A DNA stretch of 64,000 nucleotides, from the NCBI GenBank assembly GCA_910577315.1, contig CAJTME010000002.1:62001-126000 (forward strand), given 5' to 3'. Made by a program: the position numbers and the translations under genes. The notes under the pieces are model-generated. The model ran no database searches and was not told the origin of the DNA. It was given only the letters and a program-made list of their open reading frames with translations. Below are positions 49,101 through 58,479 of this stretch, piece after piece. This DNA comes from an uncultured Muribaculaceae bacterium (GTDB lineage Bacteria > Bacteroidota > Bacteroidia > Bacteroidales > Muribaculaceae). How positions within the stretch are numbered: the stretch's first letter is position 1; each line of letters begins with the position of its first letter.

Positions 49101-50921
49101 TTGATGCTGGCTCTTATGGCAGTGGTTTCAGCCTCCGCCGAGACGCTCTCCATCACGGTCGACATCGACAATGCCGATGCGGTTTCAATGACTCTCGATG
49201 GTCGCCAGCCACTGGAATACACGAATGGCGCCAACACTTTTGAACTCGACTACTATTCCGGAATCCAGATTAAGCCCAACACTGGCTTCGGAATTTCGAA
49301 AATCGTTAACCAGCATGGCACACCCATCACCGAAAGCTATGGCGTTTATTGGATTCAGGGAATGAATGTTTCCAATGGCGACGTGTATACAATCACTACC
49401 CTCGACCTTGCCACTGCCGAGAAAGCGCCCTTCTCGATAAACCTCATCGGTGATCCGTCATTGGTTGACCTGAGCTTCAGCGGTTCCAACCGCAGGGAAA
49501 CTCTTGCCGAAGGTGAGAACTCCCTTGACTATGTCGTAGGTTATGAAAATAAACTGTATATAGCCAAAAGCGACTACGGCAAGCCCATCTACAGCGTGAA
49601 GGTAAATGGCACGTCCTACGGCTCACAGTCGAACTATGAGGTCACTCTCGAACCCAACATGGAAGTTGAGATTGAGACTTCGTTCCCCGACATTCCCTGC
49701 ACCTACAACATCACATACACCGATGTTGAGAATGTGATCACCGCCGTACGCATCGGTTACACCAAGCTCGAAGATTTCGACGGCCGCACATTCACCTGCC
49801 AGGCCGGCGATGACGTCATCCTCAACACCAACTCTGAATACTACTTTGAAAAGGTTACCCTCGATGGCAAGGAACTTACCGGCCAGTGGGGCAGCTATTC
49901 CTTCACCGCCGAAGCCGACGGAGAACTTGTCGTTTCCGCCCGTCCTTATGGCGAAGTGAATTTTGTGGTTAACGTTAATGAGGCCGCCGGCATCAAACTT
50001 TATGCAGGATATACATATAGCGGAGAGCAGTACACTCTTGTAGATGGCCGCAACGAGCTGGCTCTTTCTGAAAGAACAACCTACATTTCTTTCGAGGCGA
50101 ATAAAGCCGGAGGTTATTATATTGAATCAATAACCGATAAGGATGGCAACGAACTCCCCATCACCAACACCACCATCTATGACGTTGCCGAAGGATCTGA
50201 ATATACCTTCACCGTTGGTAAGCATGTGCTCGACCAGACTGCTGTCGTATGGGTCAATGACTATGAGCTTGCCTCCTATATGACTCTTCAGAACTCTGAA
50301 TACACCACTTATCCTTTGACCACCGGCTATAATGTAGTTCAGTTCGCTTCCACTTTCAATCCTTTCAACTTCGGTTTCTATTCCAAGGACTACAGCGCCA
50401 CAAACAATTTCGCGTTCCTCAATGGCGAACAATGCACTCCCATCTATGAGGGCGGAAGCTCGTTTAAACTCGAACTCGCCGACGGTGATGTCCTCAAGGC
50501 ATTCGTAGCCACAGATCCCGTTGAATCTGAAGTAACCTTTGTATGTGACGAGGGTGTGAGCGCCAATATTGTACGTGACATCATTGTCGCAGTTGAAGAT
50601 CCCATGGCGGGCCTCACCTGCTTTGACGGTACTCAGATTGACATCAAACCGATAGACGGCGACGGCAGCCTCGGAGGCGTGAAAGTCAATGATGAGGTTG
50701 TTCCTGCTGATGAGAACGGAAACTACAGCTTTGTTGTAAATGGCAACACCGAGGTTCGTCTCCTCGGCGGTACATTGGGCATCGGTTCTGTTGAAGCCGA
50801 AAATGCCGGCAATGCTGATGTATACAACCTCCAGGGCATCAAGGTCGGCACCCGCCAGAACCTCCGCGCCCTCCCCGCCGGCCTCTATATCGTAGGTGGC
50901 GAAAAGGTTAGCGTGAAATAA
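49101..50921 (+). CDS. Secreted T9SS-type cargo protein with a broken signal-peptide start
   Basis: A 606-residue extracytoplasmic protein of repeated beta-strand modules (for example TLSITVDIDNADAVSMTLDGR and VNFVVNVNEAAGIKLYAGYTY), with a C-terminal type IX sorting-like tail (about 535-606, DVYNLQGIKVGTRQNLRALPAGLYIVGGEKVSVK). I do not recognise an enzymatic domain. The open frame begins at TTG 49101 or ATG 49104, giving only MMLALMAVVSASA, a signal core without the usual lysines. An ATG at 49081 starts MKKFTRF and stops at TGA 49102-49104. One extra A in the run at 49084-49089 would restore MKKIYSLLMLALMAVVSASA, a normal signal peptide. A frameshift, slippage site or sequencing error is therefore likely. 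Confidence 0.75.
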   Translation: MMLALMAVVSASAETLSITVDIDNADAVSMTLDGRQPLEYTNGANTFELDYYSGIQIKPNTGFGISKIVNQHGTPITESYGVYWIQGMNVSNGDVYTITTLDLATAEKAPFSINLIGDPSLVDLSFSGSNRRETLAEGENSLDYVVGYENKLYIAKSDYGKPIYSVKVNGTSYGSQSNYEVTLEPNMEVEIETSFPDIPCTYNITYTDVENVITAVRIGYTKLEDFDGRTFTCQAGDDVILNTNSEYYFEKVTLDGKELTGQWGSYSFTAEADGELVVSARPYGEVNFVVNVNEAAGIKLYAGYTYSGEQYTLVDGRNELALSERTTYISFEANKAGGYYIESITDKDGNELPITNTTIYDVAEGSEYTFTVGKHVLDQTAVVWVNDYELASYMTLQNSEYTTYPLTTGYNVVQFASTFNPFNFGFYSKDYSATNNFAFLNGEQCTPIYEGGSSFKLELADGDVLKAFVATDPVESEVTFVCDEGVSANIVRDIIVAVEDPMAGLTCFDGTQIDIKPIDGDGSLGGVKVNDEVVPADENGNYSFVVNGNTEVRLLGGTLGIGSVEAENAGNADVYNLQGIKVGTRQNLRALPAGLYIVGGEKVSVK

Positions 50922-50940
50922 TAATCATTCCTCACATATC

Positions 50941-50979
50941 ATGAGGCCGGAAGCGCGATAGCTTCCGGCCTCATTTTTA
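50941..50979 (+). terminator. Terminator after the 49-51 kb secreted protein gene
   Basis: A 14-bp perfect stem (ATGAGGCCGGAAGC with GCTTCCGGCCTCAT) with a 6-base loop, followed by TTTTTAT. Confidence 0.9.
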
Positions 50980-51076
50980 TTTAAAGAAGCTATTAATAAT
51001 CGCCTGCGTCCGCCTATGATTAAGTTTTCCTTACAAAATGTTTGTTAAAATTCTTGATTTCGCCTTAATAATTAGC

Positions 51077-51084
51077 TATCTTTG
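51077..51084 (+). promoter_or_regulatory. -7 element of the subtilase/LRR operon
   Basis: TATCTTTG, about 50 bases before the ATG. The -33 site is a partial match (TTGA at 51054). Confidence 0.6.
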
Positions 51085-51133
51085 CACAAAATTGTATTTT
51101 CTATAAATCTATTCCCAATAAAATTAGTATTTC

Positions 51134-53386
51134 ATGAAAAAACTCCTACTTCCGGCTATTCTTCTGCTCGGCTGTGCCGCCGATGGCTACGGCTATCTGA
51201 GCCTGACTGACCAGGCTCTCCTGCGCAGACAGCGCATGGAGCAGCGCGGAGCCGTAAATTCGCGTGGACCGCGCAAGGCCGCTCCACAGGCGAACGCCGA
51301 GCATGTCTCGCTTGCAATGATAAAGATTGCCGACGGCTATGACCGCGCCGATCTTGAAGCCGAGGGCGTTACCGTCAGCAGTGTGCGCGGTGCCATCGCC
51401 CTGGTATCGCTCCCAACCTCCGATGTGGAGCGCGTGGCGGCTCTTCCATGCGTGCACACACTTGAACTTGCAAGGGAATTGTGTACGAATATGGATCAGG
51501 CAAGGGCATTTTCGACCGTCCAACAGATTCATGAAGGCGCTGAACTTGACCACGCATACACGGGTGCCGGTGTGCTTACGGCTGTCGTTGACGGTGGTGT
51601 GGATCCCAACCATATCAATTTCAGAAACGATGACGGCAGTTCGCGCATAGGCTATCTCGTTCATTCATATATAGACAACAAGAGCTCGGACGGATGGACC
51701 GGCGAGCGTTATGACCGCGATAATATCTGGCGTTTCACCACTGACACCGAGGAAACTTTCCACGGCACTCACACACTGGGCATCCTCGCGGGCGGCTATC
51801 GAGGAAAGATTGATGCCGCTGTGGTGCAGAATACCCAGCTTTCAACCATCGAGACTATTGACAATCCCTATTACGGCGTGGCTACCGAGGCCGACATGGC
51901 AGTTGGCTGCGGTGACCTCGTCGACCGTCTGATTGCGGAAAATATTGACCAGATTCTCAACTATCGCTATGCGACGGGCGCTCCCTGTGTGCTCAGCCTC
52001 TCGTTAGGCTCCACCACCGGCAGCCACAGCCCTGAGTCGCTGATGGCGCAGTTCCTCGACGAGGTTTCCAAAGAAGCCATCGTCGTGCTGTCGGCAGGCA
52101 ATGAAGGAGACGTTCCCCTTGCCCTGATCAAAACCCTGTCGGAGGATGAAACCGAAGCCAAGACATTCGTGCTTCCCACCTATCAGAGCAATCTCCGCTA
52201 CGGCCAGGTCTACTTCTACAGTGACAAGCCTTTCAGCATGCAGGGCGTGATATACAACAAGGAGCGCGAACGCGTCTCATACCGCATGGCCGTGGGCGAG
52301 ACACAGGGGCAGGGCGAGCCCGTCTACCATTGCTCGTCGGATTTTTACGAATCCTCGACCGATGTGGTTTCAACTCAGTTCTCAAACGCATTCTCGGGCT
52401 ATGTAGGGGTAGGCTGGGATGTGGATACTTATAGCGGACAGTACATGTGCCTGATGGATTACTACACTGTCGACAACGCCAGCAAAAACGCAAAAGGCAA
52501 TTACATCCTCGGTTTCATCGTCACCGGCGAGCCCGGCCAGCGCATCGAATGTTATTGCGACGGCATCTATACCTGCCTTGACGACTACGATCAGGACGGC
52601 TGGGACAACGGCATGACCGACGGCACCATCTCTGATATGGCCTGTGGCTATAACTCCATCGTGGTCGGTGCCTACAACACCCGCGAGGTGTATGGCGGTA
52701 TGGACGGTTATGCCTATCACTACAATGGCGCCTTCACTCCCGGCAAGATGACTCCGTTCTCGTCCTACGGAACCCTTGCAGACGGCCGCACCCTGCCGCA
52801 TGTATGCGCCCCGGGTGCCTCAATCATTTCGTCGACATCGAGCTACTATACCGAGAATCCCGAAAATTACGTTACGGGCGCGGCCCTCAGTGCACGCCTG
52901 GACGAGGACGACCGCTCGAATTACTGGTGTCCCGCCGCCGGAACATCCATGGCCACCCCGTTTGTGGCCGGTGCAATCGCACTTTGGCTCGAGGCAGATC
53001 CGACCCTCACAGCCGAAGACGTTAAAGGAATCATAGCTCGTACGTCGCTGCGCGATGAGGAAGTCGAAAGCGGCAATCCCGTGCAGTGGGGCGCCGGCAA
53101 ATTCGATGCTTACGCCGGTCTGAAAGAGGTGCTTCGCATGGCCGGTGTCACTTCTGCCTCCGCCGAATCTTCCGACCTTATGGTCAGCCATCAAGGCGCT
53201 GTTTGGAATGTATTCCTTGCCGGTGCCAAGTCGATGGAGGTATCCGTATGCAACCTCTCAGGCGCCACTGTCCTCCGCAAATCTGTTGCCGGAGATGAAC
53301 TCAGCTTTGACACCTCGGCCTTCTCCAAAGGCGTGTATGTACTCACCGTCAATGGCTCGCACTCGCGCAAAATCGCAGTAAAATAA
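51134..53386 (+). CDS. Secreted subtilisin-like (S8) serine protease with T9SS-type tail
   Basis: A surface or secreted protease. The 750 residues have a signal peptide (about 1-20), a possible inhibitor-like propeptide (about 45-120; LEAEGVTVSSVRGAIALVSLPTSDVERVAALPCVHTLEL), and an S8 catalytic domain with Asp in AVVDGGVDP (about 152), His in FHGTHTLG (about 212) and Ser in AAGTSMATPFVAG (about 605). All triad residues are present. A beta-rich insertion of about 200 residues (about 345-540) precedes the serine. The tail (about 675-750, ending KGVYVLTVNGSHSRKIAVK) is of T9SS type. First gene of a two-gene unit, 19 bases before the LRR protein. Confidence 0.92.
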   Translation: MKKLLLPAILLLGCAADGYGYLSLTDQALLRRQRMEQRGAVNSRGPRKAAPQANAEHVSLAMIKIADGYDRADLEAEGVTVSSVRGAIALVSLPTSDVERVAALPCVHTLELARELCTNMDQARAFSTVQQIHEGAELDHAYTGAGVLTAVVDGGVDPNHINFRNDDGSSRIGYLVHSYIDNKSSDGWTGERYDRDNIWRFTTDTEETFHGTHTLGILAGGYRGKIDAAVVQNTQLSTIETIDNPYYGVATEADMAVGCGDLVDRLIAENIDQILNYRYATGAPCVLSLSLGSTTGSHSPESLMAQFLDEVSKEAIVVLSAGNEGDVPLALIKTLSEDETEAKTFVLPTYQSNLRYGQVYFYSDKPFSMQGVIYNKERERVSYRMAVGETQGQGEPVYHCSSDFYESSTDVVSTQFSNAFSGYVGVGWDVDTYSGQYMCLMDYYTVDNASKNAKGNYILGFIVTGEPGQRIECYCDGIYTCLDDYDQDGWDNGMTDGTISDMACGYNSIVVGAYNTREVYGGMDGYAYHYNGAFTPGKMTPFSSYGTLADGRTLPHVCAPGASIISSTSSYYTENPENYVTGAALSARLDEDDRSNYWCPAAGTSMATPFVAGAIALWLEADPTLTAEDVKGIIARTSLRDEEVESGNPVQWGAGKFDAYAGLKEVLRMAGVTSASAESSDLMVSHQGAVWNVFLAGAKSMEVSVCNLSGATVLRKSVAGDELSFDTSAFSKGVYVLTVNGSHSRKIAVK

Positions 53387-53405
53387 ACCAATTAAATATC
53401 TCAAT

Positions 53406-56400
53406 ATGAAAAAAATGTCTTTGGCTCTTGGAGCTATGATGATGTGCGCCGCTGCGGCTTCGGCCGACGAGCCTATCATCACGTTCAAGACCAACATCTA
53501 CGACACCTATGGGGCGACAAACTCGTTCCATTTCCGCCTCGGTGCCACAACCACCGACTATTTCGACGTGGACTGCGGCTACGGCACGGTGGAGTATGAA
53601 ATCGAGCCCGCGAGCTTCGACCAGGACAGCCAGGAAATCGTGGCAACATCCGTCACCTGCCAGGTTGGTCCCGAGGGTATCGTCAAGATTTACGGTGATG
53701 CCTCGCTCATTGACTATTTTGACGGCGAAGGCTGTTACATTGACTGGATTGAGTTCGGCGACTGCACCAATCTTGAGATTGTGGACCTTCAGCACAACGA
53801 GCTCAAACGCCTCGATCTGTCGAAATATACCAAGCTGTCGGCAATCTATCTCACCGACAACACCTTCACCGAGGCTACCCCTCTGGTAATTGGTACGGAT
53901 CATCCCAATCTTGCGATTCTTGAAATCGACATTGTTGATTACATCTCGCCCGATTTCGACATCACTACTTATCCCAATCTGGTTTCGTTTGATGCCTATG
54001 CGAACAAGACCCTTACGCATCTTGACCCCACGAAGTGTCCGAATCTGATGCGCCTCAGCCTTGACAGCTGCCCCATCAAGAGTATCGACGTTACAAAGAA
54101 TCCCTTGCTTTCGGTGCTGAACGTCGAGGACAGCGGCATTTCAGAACTTGACCTCAGCCAAAATCCGAAACTCAGCCAGCTTTACATCACCCACATGTCA
54201 GGTTCGCTCAATCAGGTTTCAAAGTTCAAGTCAATCGACCTGAGCAACAACCCTGAACTGCGTTATCTGGCTGCCGGCGGAAATGCCCTTACTTCGATTG
54301 ACCTGAGCAAGAATCCCAACCTTGACTTCATTATCCTTGCGTACAATAACCTCACCTCGCTTGATGTGAGTGCAAATTCGCTCATCTCCACGCTCGATAT
54401 CCGCTACAACAATATGGACTTCGCAACACTTCCGTTGCCTAATTCGTCGTGGTATGATTATGAATATCAGCAGCAGCCTCTGGCTGTTGACCGCTCTTAT
54501 GCCGTTGGAACGGAGCTCGATTTCAGTTCAAAAGTTCTGAGGGAAGGCACCACGACCGATGCCGTATTGTATTCATTCAATGTCGTTTCCGGCGAGGCAT
54601 CGCCCCTCGACGCTTCTTACTATGACTTTACTGACGGCAAGCTTACCTTACTCAAGGAGTGTCAGGATTCAGTCTATGTTTCGTTTGGCAATACCGCATT
54701 TCCCGAAGCGAATCTTCTCACGGGACGTTTCCGCGTGAAGAGTGCAGCTGAATTCGGCCAGCCCACAGCCGCAGTGAATTTCACCACATCGGTGGCCGAC
54801 GGTCAGCCCGTTCAGATGATGCTCGGCCTTTCAGGCGCGACGGAAGCCACTCCCAAAACCGTGTATGTTGATTTTGGCAACGGTGTACGCCAGGAATACA
54901 CTGTCACAACCGATGCTCTCGGTTCCGCTCCTAATGTCTCCGGTCTTAAAAAGGAATATGGCTCAGTGGTGATATATGTTCCCGAGGGTGAAGTGCTCAC
55001 CGCCTTTGGCACCGATGGCGTCCCCATGTATTCGATTGATGTCACAGCCGCCACCGAGCTGCGTCAGCTTGTCGCTAAAGGCGCCGGCCTTTATTCCGTC
55101 GACCTTTCTTACAACCGCTGTCTCACCAAGCTTGACCTCAGCGATAACAATTTCTCGACTTTCTCTCTTGCCGGCATCAATGGAAACTATGGAAAGAATG
55201 TCCTTTCCGACATAGATCTCAGCGGAAACCGTCTTTATGAAGTCGAGCTGAACGATACCCGCACAATCACCCGCCTCGACCTGAGCGACAACCAGTTTGT
55301 TGAGTTCGACTATAAGGAATTCGAGTACATGCTCGACTTTGACATCAGCGGCAACAAGCTGTCGACCATCAATCTGGCCTATTTCACAGCCGCCAAGAAC
55401 GTTAACCTCAGCAACAACGATCTTGTCGAAATTCAGATGCCCGAGACCTATGTGATGGAGAATTTTGACCTCCGTGGCAATAAGTTCACCATCGCCACCC
55501 TTCCTTATTGCCCGTCCATCGCCAATTACGACTATGCCCCTCAGGCAGAAATCGTATTGCCTTCCAAAGGCCCGGGCGCTGACCTCTCGGCGCAGAACCG
55601 CGAGATTGACGGGGTTGGAACAACCTTTACATGGAAAAAAGCCGATGGCACGGTCCTCACAGCCGAGCAGGTAGAGGATAATGGCGGTAAAGCACGTTTT
55701 ATCGCCACTGATCTCGGTGAGATTTACTGTGACATGGCCAATCCCGCGTTCCCCAAGTTCAGCGGCGACACGCCCTTCCGCACGACTCTCATTGAGGCTG
55801 CCGCGATGCCGACCAATGTAATCGCCGAATTCACCACGCCTGTCGGAGGTGAGTCTGTCAGCCTCTTGCTGACAGCCGTCAAGAACGGTACAGCTGTGTA
55901 CATCGATTGGGCCGGCGAAGGATATGACCTCGAACAATATTTACTCACCACCACCTATACCCTCTATGAGGCTACAACTGTGGCGGGGGCAAATGTTAAG
56001 GTCTATACATATTCTGACGATGATAAGCTCTCCGTATTCTCAATGACGGGGGCTACCCTGAGCAGCATGGATGCTTCGCGCCTTACAGACTTGATATGCC
56101 TGAGCGTAAACGGTGCAGGCCTTACCGATGACCAGATCAAATATCCCCAGACCGCAAATATTGAAGAACTGTATCTTGACGACAATGCGCTTGAGGCTGT
56201 TCCGTTTGCCGATTATCCCCGTCTGCGTTCACTCTCGCTTAACGACAATGCCCTCACATCCCTTGACCTGTCGGCCAACCAGGCCCTCCAGCTTGTAGCT
56301 GCCGGCAACAATGAAATTGCCAACGTTGTGATGGACAACCCCGATTTGTGGTTCCTTGATCTTTCCGGCAATATGCTTGAGACAATCGACCTTTCAAAGG

Positions 56401-57074
56401 TTGGAGCAATGGAGCAGATGGCCCTCAGCCACAACAGCCTCTCGACCATTGATGTTTCCGGAATGTCCCGCCTTCGTCAGCTCCTGATCGACCACAATAA
56501 GTTCACATTCGCCACTCTCCCGGCTGCCAAGTCCACATATTATCAGTATGTGTACGCTGACCAGGCGGCTATGGAGGCCGAGTGCATTGACGGTAGCGTT
56601 GACCTGTCATCCCAGGCTATGGTCGGCTCTGTTCCCACCACCTACCGCTGGTTTATAGACATGCCTGAGTTCGATGATTATGGCGAACTCTCCGGCGAGG
56701 AACTTGAGGCCGGTGAAGAATACACCGTTGAGGATGGCGTGACCACCTTCGTGAAGGCATTCAGCGACGTCGTGTGCGTGATGACCAATACATCCTTCCC
56801 GTCGCTGTATCTCTACACGAACATGATTAAGAGCACCGGCGGTATAGCTGACGCCGCTTATGGCGCGGATGAATTTGCCGTTCGTCTTGATGGCCGCGAC
56901 ATATACGTAACTGCATCTGTGGAAGACGGCACTCCCGTGCGCCTCATCTCGCTCGACGGACGCACGGTCGCTGCCTCCACCATCAGCGACGGCGTCGCCG
57001 TTCTTCGCTCGGTATCGCCCGGCGTCGCTGTCATTGCTGTCGGCAACCGTGCTGCAAAAGTGGCGGTAAGATAA
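53406..57074 (+). CDS. Large secreted leucine-rich-repeat protein with three repeated modules and T9SS-type tail
   Basis: A 1222-residue extracytoplasmic protein: signal peptide (about 1-20), then three tandem modules of roughly 340 residues. Each module has a beta-rich domain (for example FTTSVADGQPVQMML and FTTPVGGESVSLLL), a block of bacterial LRRs of the LxxLDLSxNxL type (SIDLSKNPNLDFIILAYNNLTSLDVS), and a capping segment (FATLPLPNSSWYDYEYQQQ, TIATLPYCPSIANYDYAPQ, FATLPAAKSTYYQYVYADQ) followed by a (D)LSSQ-like motif. The C-terminal 70 residues form a T9SS-like tail (VSPGVAVIAVGNRAAKVAVR). LRR surface proteins of this kind mediate binding, possibly to host or bacterial surfaces; the ligand is unknown. 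It shares an mRNA with the subtilase, which might process it. Confidence 0.9.
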   Translation: MKKMSLALGAMMMCAAAASADEPIITFKTNIYDTYGATNSFHFRLGATTTDYFDVDCGYGTVEYEIEPASFDQDSQEIVATSVTCQVGPEGIVKIYGDASLIDYFDGEGCYIDWIEFGDCTNLEIVDLQHNELKRLDLSKYTKLSAIYLTDNTFTEATPLVIGTDHPNLAILEIDIVDYISPDFDITTYPNLVSFDAYANKTLTHLDPTKCPNLMRLSLDSCPIKSIDVTKNPLLSVLNVEDSGISELDLSQNPKLSQLYITHMSGSLNQVSKFKSIDLSNNPELRYLAAGGNALTSIDLSKNPNLDFIILAYNNLTSLDVSANSLISTLDIRYNNMDFATLPLPNSSWYDYEYQQQPLAVDRSYAVGTELDFSSKVLREGTTTDAVLYSFNVVSGEASPLDASYYDFTDGKLTLLKECQDSVYVSFGNTAFPEANLLTGRFRVKSAAEFGQPTAAVNFTTSVADGQPVQMMLGLSGATEATPKTVYVDFGNGVRQEYTVTTDALGSAPNVSGLKKEYGSVVIYVPEGEVLTAFGTDGVPMYSIDVTAATELRQLVAKGAGLYSVDLSYNRCLTKLDLSDNNFSTFSLAGINGNYGKNVLSDIDLSGNRLYEVELNDTRTITRLDLSDNQFVEFDYKEFEYMLDFDISGNKLSTINLAYFTAAKNVNLSNNDLVEIQMPETYVMENFDLRGNKFTIATLPYCPSIANYDYAPQAEIVLPSKGPGADLSAQNREIDGVGTTFTWKKADGTVLTAEQVEDNGGKARFIATDLGEIYCDMANPAFPKFSGDTPFRTTLIEAAAMPTNVIAEFTTPVGGESVSLLLTAVKNGTAVYIDWAGEGYDLEQYLLTTTYTLYEATTVAGANVKVYTYSDDDKLSVFSMTGATLSSMDASRLTDLICLSVNGAGLTDDQIKYPQTANIEELYLDDNALEAVPFADYPRLRSLSLNDNALTSLDLSANQALQLVAAGNNEIANVVMDNPDLWFLDLSGNMLETIDLSKVGAMEQMALSHNSLSTIDVSGMSRLRQLLIDHNKFTFATLPAAKSTYYQYVYADQAAMEAECIDGSVDLSSQAMVGSVPTTYRWFIDMPEFDDYGELSGEELEAGEEYTVEDGVTTFVKAFSDVVCVMTNTSFPSLYLYTNMIKSTGGIADAAYGADEFAVRLDGRDIYVTASVEDGTPVRLISLDGRTVAASTISDGVAVLRSVSPGVAVIAVGNRAAKVAVR

Positions 57075-57107
57075 TTTGAACGCCGGCAATCCGGCCTGAA
57101 AACCACG

Positions 57108-57175
57108 AGGTGCCCATGCGCCGCGATGCTTCGTCTGAAGCTCGTGAGCATGGGCACCTTTATGTTTTTTTCAGC
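57108..57175 (+). terminator. Terminator of the subtilase/LRR operon
   Basis: Arms AGGTGCCCATGC and GCATGGGCACCT (12 bp) enclose an inner hairpin (GCTTC with GAAGC), followed by TTTATGTTTTTTT. Confidence 0.85.
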
Positions 57176-57206
57176 CTGCCATGCGGTCCTATTGGAAATT
57201 AATTCG

Positions 57207-57214
57207 TACATTTG
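57207..57214 (+). promoter_or_regulatory. -7 element of the glycosyltransferase gene
   Basis: TACATTTG, 14 bases before the ATG at 57229. It lies inside the longer possible frame from 57181 and so rules that start out. Confidence 0.65.
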
Positions 57215-57228
57215 TGGGCTTATTTATC

Positions 57229-58452
57229 ATGAAAACGCTTCTTCAAATCAACACAACAGTCGGTTGGAACTCCACAGGACGCATAGCTGAAAACCTCGGC
57301 CGCATGGCAATTGATGCGGGATGGGAGAGCTATATAGCCTATGGCCGGGATATGAACGGCAGGCCCCAGAGTGCGTCGCGCCTTATCAAGGTCGGGAACC
57401 GTGCCGATATGATGGCGCATGGATTCATGACGCGTGTTTTCGACCGCCACGGGCTTGCATCGTCAGGGCCGACAACCGATTTGATACGACGTATAGACGA
57501 GGTGGGACCGGATGTAGTCCATTTGCATAATGTGCACGGATACTATCTCAATTATGAGATTCTGTTCTCGTATCTTTCCCGCACTGACGTGCCTGTTGTC
57601 TGGACATTTCATGATTGCTGGCCACTTACGGGGCATTGCGCCTACTTTGATATGGCCGGATGTCAGCGATGGATGACATCATGCGGAAACTGTCCGCTTA
57701 GGAATGAATATCCGGCGTCATTGTTTGCCGACCGCTCGGCGGCCAATCATGACGATAAACGACGCGCTTTCACCTCGTTGAGGAATCTTCATATAGTGGC
57801 GGTGTCGGACTGGCTTGGAGGAATGATACGGAAAAGCTATCTGAGGGATTACCCGGTGTATGTAATTCAAAACGGCGTGGACTTGCCTAAATTCCACTAT
57901 AATGAGAAAACGGATGAACCGGTCGTTCTCGGTGTAGCCTCAAAATGGGAGACCCGCAAAGGCCTTTCGGATTTCATTGAATTGCGCGGCAAGCTGCCAC
58001 GCAATTACAAAATCATACTCGTAGGCCTTTCTCCGAAGCAGTTGCGCCGCCTTCCAGATGGAATCGAAGGCCACCTCCGCGAGGACGAGCGCGAGGGATT
58101 GTATAATTGGTACCGCCGGGCGTCTGTGTTTGTGAATCCGTCCAGTTCCGAAACCCTTTCGCTCACAAACCTTGAGGCGCAGGCTTGCGGAACACCGGTT
58201 GTGACGTACGACAGCGGCGGCATGTCTGAAACAATCACGCCGGCCACGGGTCTGCTTGTTCGGCGTGGCGATGTCGACGGCCTGGCGACAGCCGTAATGC
58301 AAGTGGTTTCAGGCGGTTATTCCCCTGAGGAGTGCCGCAGCCATATCGTCGGCAATTTTAACCGTGCCGACAAGTATCAGGCTTATCTTAACCTATATGA
58401 AAGCCTCTCGGACAACACCCGCTTAAAAATCCCTGATTTGGTTTTGTCATAA
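57229..58452 (+). CDS. Family 4 glycosyltransferase
   Basis: Transfers a sugar from an activated donor during surface-glycan assembly, on the cytoplasmic side of the membrane. From the ATG at 57229 the protein has 407 residues with a GT-B fold: N-terminal acceptor domain (MKTLLQINTTVGWNSTGRIAENLG, and later DVVHLHNVHGYYLNYE), then the GT4 donor-site segment VFVNPSSSETLSLTNLEAQACGTPVVTYDSGGMSE (about 300-334), with the E-x7-E pattern. Such enzymes with the TFHDCWPLTGHCAYF block (about 125-139) are common in Bacteroidota polysaccharide loci. Next comes mannose-6-phosphate isomerase, which hints at a mannose-derived donor, but each gene has its own promoter. Confidence 0.9.
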   Translation: MKTLLQINTTVGWNSTGRIAENLGRMAIDAGWESYIAYGRDMNGRPQSASRLIKVGNRADMMAHGFMTRVFDRHGLASSGPTTDLIRRIDEVGPDVVHLHNVHGYYLNYEILFSYLSRTDVPVVWTFHDCWPLTGHCAYFDMAGCQRWMTSCGNCPLRNEYPASLFADRSAANHDDKRRAFTSLRNLHIVAVSDWLGGMIRKSYLRDYPVYVIQNGVDLPKFHYNEKTDEPVVLGVASKWETRKGLSDFIELRGKLPRNYKIILVGLSPKQLRRLPDGIEGHLREDEREGLYNWYRRASVFVNPSSSETLSLTNLEAQACGTPVVTYDSGGMSETITPATGLLVRRGDVDGLATAVMQVVSGGYSPEECRSHIVGNFNRADKYQAYLNLYESLSDNTRLKIPDLVLS

Positions 58453-58475
58453 TCAATACTTTTTGCTTAACTTTG
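58443..58475 (+). promoter_or_regulatory. Promoter of the mannose-6-phosphate isomerase gene
   Basis: TTTG (58443-58446), 21-base spacer, TAACTTTG (58468-58475). Only four bases separate the -7 element from the ATG, so the mRNA probably begins at or near the start codon. Confidence 0.78.
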
Positions 58476-58479
58476 CAAA

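Noticed and set aside
54963..55937. Minus-strand 324-codon frame in the LRR gene
   Set aside because: It is the antisense of repetitive LRR codons. The plus-strand frame has a signal peptide, regular LRRs and a T9SS tail.
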